This document shows, piece by piece, positions 52,962 through 62,205 of a DNA stretch of 64,000 bases (position 1 is the first letter of the stretch; each line of letters opens with the position of its first letter). Below the pieces are notes generated by a model that worked only from the letters and a program-made list of their open reading frames with translations, did no database searches and had not been told where the DNA came from. The stretch lies in assembly GCA_045106985.1 (NCBI GenBank), contig JBGCFQ010000024.1:129765-193764 (forward strand), given 5' to 3'. A program made the translations under genes and the position numbers. This DNA is from JAUIET01 sp045106985 (GTDB lineage Bacteria; Pseudomonadota; Gammaproteobacteria; Pseudomonadales; JAUIET01).

Positions 52962-54704
52962 TTGACTGAAAATAATTCTACCAGGGCAGGAGTTGCACTT
53001 CTTGTTCTTTGCGCTGCACTTTTTGGTTGTGACCGTGAAGGCAACGCCCCTTCAGCAACAACAAATGAAGCGGTTGAAACGAAGGACGTGGCCGATCAAA
53101 TTTTTAGCGGTGGCCCCATTGTTACGATGGATGCTTCGCAACCAAATGCTGAGGCCGTCGCCACTCGCAAGGGAAAGATTATTGGTGTCGGTTCACGGGC
53201 GCAAATAAACAGTTTAAAGGGCTCCCAAACCGAGATGATCGATCTGGCGGGCCACACTCTGGTACCTGGTTTTGTCGACGGCCACAGCCATTTCTCTATG
53301 GCCACTACATCAGCCAACTGGGCCAACCTGTCCGGCGCGCCTGTAGGGGATGCAATTGATATCGCCGGTGTGGTCGCTGAGCTACAGACACAGGCTGCTC
53401 TTAACAGCACTAAACCGGGTGACTGGCTTGTGGGTTTTGGTTACGACGCTGACACGCTCTCCGATGGTCGCCATATGACACGTGACGATCTGGATGTAGC
53501 CTTTCCCGACAATCCCGTTATTGCCATACACGTATCGTTCCATGGTGCGGTGCTCAATAGTCGGGCTTTTGCCGCGATTGGCTACGATGAGACAACCCCG
53601 ACTCCCGAGGGCGGTGTAATTGTTCGTCGCGAGGGCAATAATGAACCGCTTGGTTTGGTGATGGAAACTGCCTGGTTTCCGGCCGCGAGCAAGCTTCCCC
53701 AACCTGAGGGAGAGGCGCGCTTCGAGAACATCAAATTAGCGCAGGCGTTCTACGCTAAAAATGGCGTAACAACCGCTCAGGATGGCCTAACCAGCCTGGC
53801 GAGTTTCGCGCTACTTAAAGAAGCGTCGCAACGTGGCGACCTGTTCATTGACCTTGTTGCCTTGGGTAGTTCCGCTGATCTGGATGCTTTCGCCGAGGAG
53901 AAAGCGCAATATGCGAATTACAATGGCCGTCTAAAGCTGGGTGGTATTAAGATCGTCACCGACGGCTCACCTCAGGGCAAGACTGCCTTCTTCACCAAAC
54001 CGTATCTCACAGGTGGTCCTGGCGGGGAGCAAGACTGGCGAGGCGAACCGATTGCACCGCCAGAGAAAATCGATCAGCTATTAGGATCGGTTTACGGTGC
54101 GGGCTTGCGCGCCTTCGTGCACGCCAATGCAGATGCTGCTGTAGATATTTTATTGAATGCCCACAAGAAGCATGCAGACATTGCAGGAGAAGATTCGCGC
54201 ACAGTGATTATTCACTCCCAGTTTATTCGGCGCGATCAGTTGGAAGATTATGCTCACTTTGGGATGGTGCCGGCCTTCTTCAGCAACCACGCCTTTTTCT
54301 GGGGCGACGTTCATGTTAAAAATTTAGGCGTTGAGAGAGCCCACTTTCTGAGCCCTATGAAGTCGGCTTCGGAACTTGGCATTCATTTCACAAATCACAA
54401 TGATTACATCGTAACGCCAATGGACCAATTGCTTACCATCTGGTCAGCGGTTAATAGGGTTTCCCGCTCTGGCCAGGTCATTGGCGCGCAAGAGCGTATC
54501 ACTCCGGAACAAGCCTTGCGGGCAGTTACGCTTGATGGCGCGTGGCAGAATAAAGAGGAAGGCAGCAAAGGGTCGATCACAGTGGGCAAGCTGGCCGACC
54601 TAGTGGTGCTTGACGGCAACCCTCTCACTGTCGATCCTATGGCCATTCGGGATATAGAGGTTCTAGAGACGTATAAGGAAGGTCAGAAAATTTATCCGAA
54701 ATAG
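52962..54704 (+). CDS. YtcJ-type amidohydrolase with lipoprotein signal
   Basis: The frame starts at TTG 52962, with GAGGG about 8 bases upstream. A signal peptide ends in the lipobox AALFGC, so the 580-residue enzyme is exported and lipid-anchored. The metal-dependent hydrolase fold is marked by HTLVPGFVDGHSHF (zinc-binding His-x-His), IVTDGSPQGKTAFFTKPY in the middle, and the terminal GKLADLVVLDGNPL. YtcJ-like enzymes hydrolyse amides or related bonds of varied substrates; the substrate here is unknown. It heads a codirectional group with an aldolase, dioxygenase and acyl ligase. Confidence 0.88.
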   Translation: MTENNSTRAGVALLVLCAALFGCDREGNAPSATTNEAVETKDVADQIFSGGPIVTMDASQPNAEAVATRKGKIIGVGSRAQINSLKGSQTEMIDLAGHTLVPGFVDGHSHFSMATTSANWANLSGAPVGDAIDIAGVVAELQTQAALNSTKPGDWLVGFGYDADTLSDGRHMTRDDLDVAFPDNPVIAIHVSFHGAVLNSRAFAAIGYDETTPTPEGGVIVRREGNNEPLGLVMETAWFPAASKLPQPEGEARFENIKLAQAFYAKNGVTTAQDGLTSLASFALLKEASQRGDLFIDLVALGSSADLDAFAEEKAQYANYNGRLKLGGIKIVTDGSPQGKTAFFTKPYLTGGPGGEQDWRGEPIAPPEKIDQLLGSVYGAGLRAFVHANADAAVDILLNAHKKHADIAGEDSRTVIIHSQFIRRDQLEDYAHFGMVPAFFSNHAFFWGDVHVKNLGVERAHFLSPMKSASELGIHFTNHNDYIVTPMDQLLTIWSAVNRVSRSGQVIGAQERITPEQALRAVTLDGAWQNKEEGSKGSITVGKLADLVVLDGNPLTVDPMAIRDIEVLETYKEGQKIYPK

Positions 54705-54789
54705 GCACACGCGCGGCGCCGGTTTTGCGGGCATGCGAAGATGTGATGCCTTTTGGATTTCTCAAAATGTGTAAGGTGGTGGAAAAGAA

Positions 54790-55560
54790 ATGAATAAATA
54801 CGATGGACTGAATCAAGCAATGGTCGAACAGTACGCCCCTCGCGTCGGCCGCCGACCTCTACTGCCACCAATGAGCGATAAAGCCCAGGTTGCCTTGATG
54901 TGCCGAATGTTATTCAAAGAAGGCTGGAATGAACATATTGCCGGTCATATTACCTACCGTCTGCCGAATGGCACAATCTTAACTAACCCTTGGGAATTGG
55001 CCTGGGATGAGCTGACCGCCAGCGACATAATGACGCTTGATGAAGAAGGAAACATTATCGATGGCGAGTGGAATATAACGCCGGCTATTGGGCTGCATAT
55101 TCAAATTCACGCGCTGCGCCCCGAGCTCAACGTTGTAATTCACAATCATACGCAGTGGAGTGGAATTTGGGCGAACCTGCAACGTGTGCCACCGGTTTAC
55201 GATCAAACGGGCGCGCACTGCGGTTTGGAGCTGCCTATATACAATGAGTATACCGGTACGTTTGAAGATGAGATCAGTAGTCTTTCTGCGGCAGAAGCTT
55301 TGGGAAGTTCTAAGTGGGCGCTGCTGGCTAACCATGGCGCTTTGGTGGTTGGTAAGGACCTGCGTCAGGCCCACCTTCGAGCAATTACTCTTGAATGGCG
55401 TTGCAAGCGCGCTTATGAAGTTGAGTTAGCAGGAGGAGGAACACCACTTAGCAACGAAGAAGTTAAAAAAGTGAGTATTACAGACGCTAATGGTTTTCCC
55501 TTCTGCTGGGAAGCGATGGCTCGCAGGGAGTTACGCCGCGACCCAGGCCTATTAGAATAA
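54790..55560 (+). CDS. Class II aldolase/adducin-family protein
   Basis: The 256-residue cytoplasmic protein has the zinc-site pattern of class II aldolases: VIHNHTQWSGIW with His-x-His and WALLANHGALVV with the third His. The N-terminal FKEGWNEHIAGHITYRLPNG binds the phosphate or carboxylate in relatives. Family members are aldolases (fuculose-type), epimerases or decarboxylases, and many in catabolic islands act on hydroxy acids. ATG 54790 has GGTGG upstream. It follows the amidohydrolase by 85 bases and precedes the dioxygenase by 72. Confidence 0.88.
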   Translation: MNKYDGLNQAMVEQYAPRVGRRPLLPPMSDKAQVALMCRMLFKEGWNEHIAGHITYRLPNGTILTNPWELAWDELTASDIMTLDEEGNIIDGEWNITPAIGLHIQIHALRPELNVVIHNHTQWSGIWANLQRVPPVYDQTGAHCGLELPIYNEYTGTFEDEISSLSAAEALGSSKWALLANHGALVVGKDLRQAHLRAITLEWRCKRAYEVELAGGGTPLSNEEVKKVSITDANGFPFCWEAMARRELRRDPGLLE

Positions 55561-55632
55561 ACACGGATTAAGCGCATAGTAAAGTGGAACAAACCCGCCA
55601 ACTTACATCTGCATAAAGATTAGGAATTAACA

Positions 55633-56559
55633 ATGTCACTTACTGTAACCCCGCTCGATAACGTCGGCGTAGAAGTCTCTGGCTTCGATATCAATGCGCT
55701 TCTCACCGAAGAAATTAAGGCCGAGTTAACCGCACTATGGTACGAGCATGCGATCTTGGTATTTCGCGATCAAGCCATCAGTCCTGAAAAACAAATCGAG
55801 TTTAGCCGAATTTTTGGCCCTCTGGAAATTCACCCACTTAAAGTCAACACCAGTGAAGAATACCCAGAATTATTTGTATTGGAAAACGGCGGCGATAAAG
55901 ATAAATTTTCCACTGCCTACTACAACGGTGAAGAAGTTGTTGGCCGCCTGGACTGGCATATGGACCTTCACTACACAGCGCGTCCAAATCATGGCGCACT
56001 ATTACTTGCAAAAGTGGTTGCAGAAAAAGATGGCCTCACCGGTTTTGGTGACCTTGCTAAAGCGTACGACGCGCTGGACAGTGACACTAAAGCGTTGATT
56101 GAAAAACTCGAAGTTGCCTATACCTTCAGTATGCAGCGTCGCAATATGCGCTATGTGAATCTGGAAGGGTATGAACCAGGCCCGTTTAGCCCGAAGAAGC
56201 CAAGCGATGTGGATTTCCCAGATTTTTCTGACGCCGTTTATCCTGCCGTTGTCACTCACCCGGTTAGTGGTCGTAAAGTTCTAGAGATCGTAGAACAGTT
56301 TCTGGACCGAGTTATTACTCCTCAGCAGTTTGGCCTGTCGAATGACGAGTCCATTGAGCTGCTTCAACGATTAGTGGCTCATACTCAGAAGCCGGAGTTC
56401 ACTTATTTTCATAAATGGCGTGAAGGCGATATGGTGCTTTGGGATAATTGGCGCGCTATGCATTGCACTACAGGCACAAAGCCAGGTATTAGAAGGGTTA
56501 TCAACCGCACCACCATCGAGGGTGATGTAACCTTAGGTCGTGTTCTAAGGTCGGAATAA
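55633..56559 (+). CDS. TauD/TfdA-type Fe(II)/2-oxoglutarate dioxygenase
   Basis: The iron ligands appear as His-x-Asp in GRLDWHMDLHYTARPNHGAL (about residues 115-120) and a distal His in WDNWRAMHCTTGTKPG. An Arg of the 2-oxoglutarate site (GIRRVINRTTI) follows. The length of 308 residues is usual. The enzyme hydroxylates a substrate to trigger bond cleavage, as in taurine or 2,4-D degradation. Within this group it may attack an ether, sulfonate or carboxylate compound. Confidence 0.92.
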   Translation: MSLTVTPLDNVGVEVSGFDINALLTEEIKAELTALWYEHAILVFRDQAISPEKQIEFSRIFGPLEIHPLKVNTSEEYPELFVLENGGDKDKFSTAYYNGEEVVGRLDWHMDLHYTARPNHGALLLAKVVAEKDGLTGFGDLAKAYDALDSDTKALIEKLEVAYTFSMQRRNMRYVNLEGYEPGPFSPKKPSDVDFPDFSDAVYPAVVTHPVSGRKVLEIVEQFLDRVITPQQFGLSNDESIELLQRLVAHTQKPEFTYFHKWREGDMVLWDNWRAMHCTTGTKPGIRRVINRTTIEGDVTLGRVLRSE

Positions 56560-56624
56560 AGTGGCGATTAGTCGCGGGCTTTTAGTAAATCAACGTCAAC
56601 TAATAAAGTAACCCGGGGCAATTA

Positions 56625-58241
56625 GTGAATAAACTCGATCTCTCGAACACAGCCGACAGAACATTTCCTCATATCCTAAGACAGCAAGCCGAGCAAAACG
56701 GGGATGCAGAGTTTCTGGTAACTGATGCAAGCAGTTATACCTTTGCGCAAGCCGATTCGGTAAGTGATTGTTTGGCTGCCGGCCTTCAAAGCCTAGGCAT
56801 AGGGGAGGGTGATATTGTTTCTCTGTTCCTGGGAAACCGAGCAGAGATGGTATTACTAACTCTGGCCATTAATAAGCTCGGGGCAATTTGGACACCAATC
56901 AATGGAGACTACAAAGGCCAGTGGTTGCTCGACAACCTGCAGATGGCGCGTTCCAAAGTACTGATTACTGATGATCAGTACCAAAATCGAATTGCGGAAA
57001 TCGAAGGGCAGCTCGAAATAGAAGCTATCGTATTGATCGGCGATGTGACGGCAAGCGGATTAAAAACCCCGGTTGACTATCAACGGCTGCTAGATCACCA
57101 GCCCGCTAAGCTGGATTATTCTGGCCTGCATTATGGCGACAACTGCTCCATCCTCTGGACTTCAGGCACGACGGGTAAATCCAAAGGTGTATTACAAAGC
57201 TATAACTGCTGGGTTCGCCCTATTGTCGGCGGTTGCAGTCCTCAGTATAACTCGCAACCTGGTGACATTATTTATTGTGTGTTACCGCTGTTCCATACAG
57301 CGGCCTGGACCACATCGATTTATCGAGCGCTTATAGAAGGCATTCCCTGCGTTATTGAGCCGCGTTTTTCAGTTACTACTTTCTGGGACCGGATCAAACA
57401 CTTTGGCGCCACACAAACATTCCTGTTAGGCGCAATGGGAGCATTTGTTCTCAATGCTCCGGAGCGCGACGATGACAGCGACACGCCCCTAAGGCTTGCC
57501 CAAATAGTGCCATTGGCACCTGATCAGTGGCCGGTGTTCGAAAAACGCTTCGGCCTAAAGTTGATTCGCACTGGCCTAGGGCAAAGTGAATGCCAGCTAG
57601 TTCTAACGCAATTGGAGAATCGCGAAGACGTGCCCGTTTATGCGCTTGGCTTTCCCGCTGATGATACTACCGTTCATTTGCTAGATGATGATGGCAAAGA
57701 GGTCGCTCTCGGCGATGTTGGTGAAATCTGCATTAAACCACTGCAGCCCTACATACTATTCAATGGTTATTTCGACAACCCCGAAGCCACTGCAGATGCC
57801 TACTTCGGCGACTACTACCGCACTGGTGATCTCGCTAAGCAAGACCCGAAGAGCGGTGCCTATTTTTATGCCGACCGTAAAAAAGATGCACTGCGTTTTG
57901 CCGGCCGCAATATATCCACCTTAGAAGTGGAAAGCGTGGTGCGTCGCTATCCGTCCGTTCAGGATGTCGCGGCCTTCGGTATTCCCTCTAAAGAGGTTGA
58001 AAGCGAGCAGGAGCTAAAGCTGAACATTGTATTAAAGGAGGGCAGCAGCGACTCCGCCGAAGAGATCTGCGCCTTCATTAACGAGAACGCGCCGCATTAC
58101 TTTGTGCCTCGGTATCTTGAGTTTGTCCATTCGCTGCCTTACACGCCAACCAACAAAGTTCAAAAATTCAAATTGCGTGACCAGGGTGTTAACGAACACA
58201 CTTGGGATTTGAAAAATTCGGATTTTGTCGTCAATAAGTAA
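56625..58241 (+). CDS. AMP-dependent acyl-CoA synthetase/ligase
   Basis: This adenylating enzyme of the ANL superfamily has 538 residues. The phosphate loop is CSILWTSGTTGKSKGVLQ (about residues 176-192). The A5 region is RTGLGQSECQLVL, the A8 hinge is YYRTGDLAKQDPKSG, and the C-terminal catalytic Lys lies in YTPTNKVQKFKLRD. It starts at GTG 56625. It resembles CaiC/crotonobetaine-type and fatty-acid-type ligases, so it probably activates a short or medium carboxylic acid with CoA. It follows the dioxygenase by 65 bases in the same direction. Confidence 0.93.
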   Translation: MNKLDLSNTADRTFPHILRQQAEQNGDAEFLVTDASSYTFAQADSVSDCLAAGLQSLGIGEGDIVSLFLGNRAEMVLLTLAINKLGAIWTPINGDYKGQWLLDNLQMARSKVLITDDQYQNRIAEIEGQLEIEAIVLIGDVTASGLKTPVDYQRLLDHQPAKLDYSGLHYGDNCSILWTSGTTGKSKGVLQSYNCWVRPIVGGCSPQYNSQPGDIIYCVLPLFHTAAWTTSIYRALIEGIPCVIEPRFSVTTFWDRIKHFGATQTFLLGAMGAFVLNAPERDDDSDTPLRLAQIVPLAPDQWPVFEKRFGLKLIRTGLGQSECQLVLTQLENREDVPVYALGFPADDTTVHLLDDDGKEVALGDVGEICIKPLQPYILFNGYFDNPEATADAYFGDYYRTGDLAKQDPKSGAYFYADRKKDALRFAGRNISTLEVESVVRRYPSVQDVAAFGIPSKEVESEQELKLNIVLKEGSSDSAEEICAFINENAPHYFVPRYLEFVHSLPYTPTNKVQKFKLRDQGVNEHTWDLKNSDFVVNK

Positions 58242-58277
58242 GCGCTTCGCTGAGCGCGCCTTTGAAGGCTACTATTC

Positions 58278-59462
58278 TTACAACTGATCAAACTTCATCA
58301 ATGTAAGGTTGGGCTTTACGCTATTATCGGACAACTGATACCGAATAGATAACAATCCTTCGCGCTTGCCTGCCGTGTCAATCCAATTGCCCGAAGACGG
58401 CTGACGGTGAGACACCACAATGCGATATCGACCATTTTCAGTCACAATACTATGGTCATTCAGTTCGGTTTGGTAGCGGGTGGAATCAAATGATTGCATC
58501 CAGCGATTTTGCAATGACACACCCCAATAGGGCGCTTTAGGCACTGGACCTTCAATCACCAATGCCTCGTCGTCTTCTAAGTAAAACCAACCACCGAAAT
58601 ATTCGTTGTCGAAGGTAGGGTAAAAAATTCCGCCAAAGTCAGCACTGTAACTGCTGGGTGGTTCAATGCTGTTAGGGGCTGTAGCGAGCATGTTGCTCAA
58701 GGCTATAGCACCGTTCAGTGTCTCGTTTAAAAAAACAGTAGCGTCGCGTAAGCCTGTACTTACTTGTGTTTCGTTGCTGTCTACCTCGCTGGGCTGGTCC
58801 AGGTTCCGGATGGAAAAGCTGGCTTCGGTTTTACCCGCACGACCGTGGTAGTACTGGCGCACCATGAGCATGTGAATATCGTCTTCCAATTTCAGCCAGC
58901 TTGTCTTGGTGTCGTTGGGGTCGGTTTTGCTGAGCACAATCCTGAAGTTGCCAGACGAATCGAATTGTAAAGATTCGCCAGAGAGATTAGCGGCCGCGCG
59001 GTTCCAGCCATTGAGTTGGCGACCGTAGAGCATGAATCCAAGATATTCAGCCGCACCCCTGTTGCCTTTGATTTCGTAACGGTAAGCGGGGGATAGCTCT
59101 GCAGTGTGATAAATAGCATCAGGGCTATCGCCAAGAAATTTGCGATGGTCAGCCATCCAATCTGTAAGTTGTGGCTGAGCAGTGCTGCCTTTCGCCAGCT
59201 TCATCTCCAACGAAGCTGATGCAATTTGAGTTAAAAACTGAAGCCCTTCCAAACGCTCGTCGGCATCATCGGTAGCAGCGAAAATTCGTGCTCCTGCGGC
59301 CTCAAGACTGGTAGTAAATTCTCGCCAAGATTGCGCTGCCTGATTACCCTCAGCCCATTCAACGGGAGGAGTAGAAATGACCGTGCTTGCATTTATAGTA
59401 CCGTACGCATAGGCGCCTAGCACCAGAACCAGAACAACTAAACCAGCGCCTATTTTTTTCAT
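58278..59462 (-). CDS. DUF1214 exported protein
   Basis: The 394-residue product has a signal peptide or N-terminal anchor (GAGLVVLVLVLGAYAYGTIN). The DUF1214 fold follows; its typical C-terminal block is PYWGVSLQNRWMQSFDSTRY, then GRYRIVVSHRQPSSGNWIDT. Its biochemical role is not established. It is often found in lipid or aromatic catabolic clusters. It is convergent with the AMP ligase and codirectional with the MFS gene, 68 bases downstream of it. Confidence 0.85.
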   Translation of the reverse strand: MKKIGAGLVVLVLVLGAYAYGTINASTVISTPPVEWAEGNQAAQSWREFTTSLEAAGARIFAATDDADERLEGLQFLTQIASASLEMKLAKGSTAQPQLTDWMADHRKFLGDSPDAIYHTAELSPAYRYEIKGNRGAAEYLGFMLYGRQLNGWNRAAANLSGESLQFDSSGNFRIVLSKTDPNDTKTSWLKLEDDIHMLMVRQYYHGRAGKTEASFSIRNLDQPSEVDSNETQVSTGLRDATVFLNETLNGAIALSNMLATAPNSIEPPSSYSADFGGIFYPTFDNEYFGGWFYLEDDEALVIEGPVPKAPYWGVSLQNRWMQSFDSTRYQTELNDHSIVTENGRYRIVVSHRQPSSGNWIDTAGKREGLLSIRYQLSDNSVKPNLTLMKFDQL

Positions 59463-59530
59463 AGTAACTCTCTGTAAATTCGTTTGGCCCGTAACATCTA
59501 AGGTGCAAAACTCCGCCGTACGTCTACGCT

Positions 59531-60742
59531 CTACTGGTCTTTATCCAACTTCAGCGGCGCAAGTACAATTGCCGCCACCACTAACACCACACAAAATACA
59601 TTCAGCAAAAGCACGTAATTGCCGGTCATATCAACCAACTTTCCAGCTACGATAAATCCAGGCATGACAATCAAACTGATCATTGGTGACATTAAACCCA
59701 TTGCGCGGCCATAACTGACCAAACCAAAGGCGCGCGCCATCATTGCACCCCAAACGGGTAGTTGGCCTCCGGTCGCCAAGCCAAGTAGGGTTGCTGCGAC
59801 TAACATTAATGAATAGCTTGGTTCGGTTGCTAAAATTAAGAAGCCAATAATTACCAGCCCAATGGCAAGCCAAAGCCCAATTTTTAGGTTTATTTTATCA
59901 GCTGCAAACCCAAAGCTAACCTTCCCGACGATGCCGCCGATAGCAATAACGGTTATCAGCTGCCCAGCTTGCTCAGTACTGTGTCCTAAGCCTGTTACGT
60001 AAGGCGTGATGTTTGAAAGAACTGACAGGTAAACACAGAATAATAAGCTAAGAGGAAGACCAATTAACCAATAGGATGAATTGCTGATAATGTCTCTTGT
60101 TGTTAACGCGCCTATCGCTGTGCTTGCAGTCGCGCTAGCTTGTAACTGAGCATCTTCAACCTCTAGCCCGGCCTCTGCGGGTGTGCCGCGAATGCTAAGC
60201 GCCACAGTTGGCAGCACTACTAGCGCGACTGCGTAGGAGAAATACTCCAGTGCTAAGCGCCAGCCATATTGTTCTATCCAATAGGCCAATAGCAAAGGTA
60301 CTACAATGCCGCCTACTGAGGTGCCCAGTGCAGAGATGCCGAGAGCCCTGCCACGGCTGGTAGTGAACCAGCGCGAAATGGTGGTGCTCGAAGGCTGCGA
60401 ACCTGCCAATGCGTTACCCACCGCCATCGTAAGTCCAAACAACACAACGTATTGCGTAATACTGCTGGCGATCGATAAAAGATAAAGACCTGCGGCAAAC
60501 AGTATTGCCCCCACAGACATAACCCACCGCGTAGAGTAGCGATCTATAAGAATGCCACCAGCCGGCATGGCGACTAGGCCAAATAAAGTGCCAAAGCTAA
60601 GGCTGTACATTACCTCTTCTAAGCCAACGCCAAATTCCGCTTGCACAGGGGCAACGAAGAGGCTGACTGAATAACTGAAAAACCCGATAAGGAATAATTG
60701 GGCTATGAAGGTGCCCCCAACAATGTACCAGCCAAAAAACAT
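59531..60742 (-). CDS. MFS transporter (monocarboxylate/oxalate-formate type)
   Basis: The protein has about twelve hydrophobic segments over 403 residues and a hydrophilic central loop near residues 190-210. GGILIDRYSTRWVMSVGAIL shows the loop-2 MFS motif (D-R-x-x-x-R/K). ALAGSQPSSTTISRWFTTSRGRALG is broken here to note a family-typical WF-x-x-x-R-G-x-A segment. Such carriers move carboxylic acids, consistent with import of the compound handled by the preceding cluster. No regulator accompanies it. Confidence 0.88.
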   Translation of the reverse strand: MFFGWYIVGGTFIAQLFLIGFFSYSVSLFVAPVQAEFGVGLEEVMYSLSFGTLFGLVAMPAGGILIDRYSTRWVMSVGAILFAAGLYLLSIASSITQYVVLFGLTMAVGNALAGSQPSSTTISRWFTTSRGRALGISALGTSVGGIVVPLLLAYWIEQYGWRLALEYFSYAVALVVLPTVALSIRGTPAEAGLEVEDAQLQASATASTAIGALTTRDIISNSSYWLIGLPLSLLFCVYLSVLSNITPYVTGLGHSTEQAGQLITVIAIGGIVGKVSFGFAADKINLKIGLWLAIGLVIIGFLILATEPSYSLMLVAATLLGLATGGQLPVWGAMMARAFGLVSYGRAMGLMSPMISLIVMPGFIVAGKLVDMTGNYVLLLNVFCVVLVVAAIVLAPLKLDKDQ

Positions 60743-61035
60743 ACTTAATCTCCAAGGAGGGTGCCAGGCATCTTAATGGGCGGCGGAGCATGCCCACTTA
60801 TTCAGCGCCAAGTTCGAATTAGTATCTCTATAATGCAGCGATGCTGGCTAGTTTGCTAGGACCTAAGATGTCGTATTGGTAGTCATATGAACTCAGGAAG
60901 CCATAGGGAGCGCATCCTGAGTGCTGGCTTAGACGAATCAGAAGTAGCACTCTTTTGAAGTTGATATATGCCTGGGCGCAGAGAGTTTCTCTAGGCCTCC
61001 TCTGTCTGCCCCTTAGCTGGCTGTGGCTTCGGCGT

Positions 61036-61896
61036 TCATGAATGAAGCATAAACACCGGGATACTCGCTTTATGCAGCATATGATCGGTCACTCCACCGA
61101 AGATTTGCTGCCTAAGGCGACTGCGGCTGTATGCGCCCATAACAAGAAGGTCTGATTTAGTGTCTTTGCAAGACGCGATAAGCGCTTTCGCTGGGTCGCT
61201 AGCCTCTGCGCGAATGCTTCTACTCTTGACGCCCCAGAAACGCAGGTAAGTGGCCAGCTGCGAGGCCTTTGGGCCTAAGCCATTTTCGGGCCCGCAGCTA
61301 ACGATGTTAACTTGATCCGCGAGCTGCAGGAGAGGCATAGCGGCGGCAACCGCATTCGCAGCCTCGGTACTTTGGTTCCAGGCAATGCTGATGCGTCGGC
61401 CAACAGACTTCCTGCTAGATTGCGGCAGGACGAGAACGGGGCGGCCAGAGTTCATTAGCGCAGCAAGCATGAACATATGAGCAAGCTTGCCACTCTTGGC
61501 GGACGGGCGAGACACAATAATCAGATCAGCAATCGGACCCATGATAGAGAGAACTCTGTCGGGAGAGCCGACTTTCTCAAGCCAGACAGCGCCACGAGTT
61601 GCTCCTGGGCGCTTTATTAACGCGTAATCGTTGTTCTCGGCAACGTTTGCAAACAAGGCTTTGGCGGCTTCGCCGCCGTCTTTATTTGACTTCTTACCCT
61701 GCGATATAGCGCTCCAAACGGCATCTAGGTCGCTAAGTGGCCCAAGGTCTTCGGGCAAAGAAATATCAGAATGACTGTGCGGACGAATGTGACAACCGCT
61801 GACATTGGCGTCGAGTTTATTGCCGATGTCAAAAGCGGTGTGCAGCGCCACGGCACATTCGGGTTGGTCTGCAACGGGTACAAATATAACGCGCAT
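61036..61896 (-). CDS. Tandem universal stress protein (UspA domain)
   Basis: ATG 61896 has GGAGG 7 bases upstream; an in-frame ATG at 61911 precedes that site and is less likely. The 286-residue protein has an N-terminal UspA-like half (VPVADQPECAVALHTAFDIG) and a C-terminal half with DLLVMGAYSRSRLRQQIFGG, the usual GA/S-x-G...ATP-type region. The tandem arrangement resembles stress proteins linked to anaerobic energy stress in Pseudomonas. It is divergent from a Kef-type antiporter with a perfect FNR box between them. Confidence 0.9.
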   Translation of the reverse strand: MRVIFVPVADQPECAVALHTAFDIGNKLDANVSGCHIRPHSHSDISLPEDLGPLSDLDAVWSAISQGKKSNKDGGEAAKALFANVAENNDYALIKRPGATRGAVWLEKVGSPDRVLSIMGPIADLIIVSRPSAKSGKLAHMFMLAALMNSGRPVLVLPQSSRKSVGRRISIAWNQSTEAANAVAAAMPLLQLADQVNIVSCGPENGLGPKASQLATYLRFWGVKSRSIRAEASDPAKALIASCKDTKSDLLVMGAYSRSRLRQQIFGGVTDHMLHKASIPVFMLHS

Positions 61897-62017
61897 AGTT
61901 ACTTCCTCCATGGATTATCTAGCTGATCTGCATAATACAATACAGCATTTCGATTTGTATTGAATTGTTAGGAACGAAATTCATTCTAAGCAAACTATGT
62001 CGCTTGGTGTAAGACAA

Positions 62018-62031
62018 TTGATCTGCATCAA
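62018..62031. promoter_or_regulatory. Perfect FNR/Anr box (TTGAT-N4-ATCAA)
   Basis: The sequence TTGATCTGCATCAA matches the FNR/Anr consensus exactly. On the plus strand TATAGT at 62053-62058 puts a likely transcription start near 62065, so the box centre is about 41 bases upstream, the classic activating position. On the minus strand TAGTTT (62092 is not involved; plus positions 61992-61997) gives a start near 61985 and a similar distance. The box may thus serve the antiporter gene, the stress-protein gene, or both, under low oxygen. Confidence 0.75.
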
Positions 62032-62088
62032 GGGGTCAGGGCCACAGCAGTGTATAGTGCGAGTAAGACAGGATTTTCAGGGCGTACT

Positions 62089-62205
62089 ATGGCAGAGCTA
62101 TTTTCGAACCACCTGTGCGTGGGTGGGCAAGATTTGTCGGTTTCCTTTGAGCCTGCTGCTTGCATCTATCGGCTGACTGCAGATGTTGTTCGATATGGAT
62201 TTTGA
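62089..62205 (+). CDS. Possible 38-residue leader ORF before the antiporter gene
   Basis: An ATG at 62089 with AGGG about 8 bases upstream opens a 38-codon frame (ends VVRYGF, stop 62203-62205). It overlaps the antiporter start at 62183 by 23 bases in another frame. The antiporter start lacks a clear ribosome-binding site, so translational coupling through this leader is plausible. The peptide has no recognised similarity; it may be chance. Confidence 0.25.
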   Translation: MAELFSNHLCVGGQDLSVSFEPAACIYRLTADVVRYGF

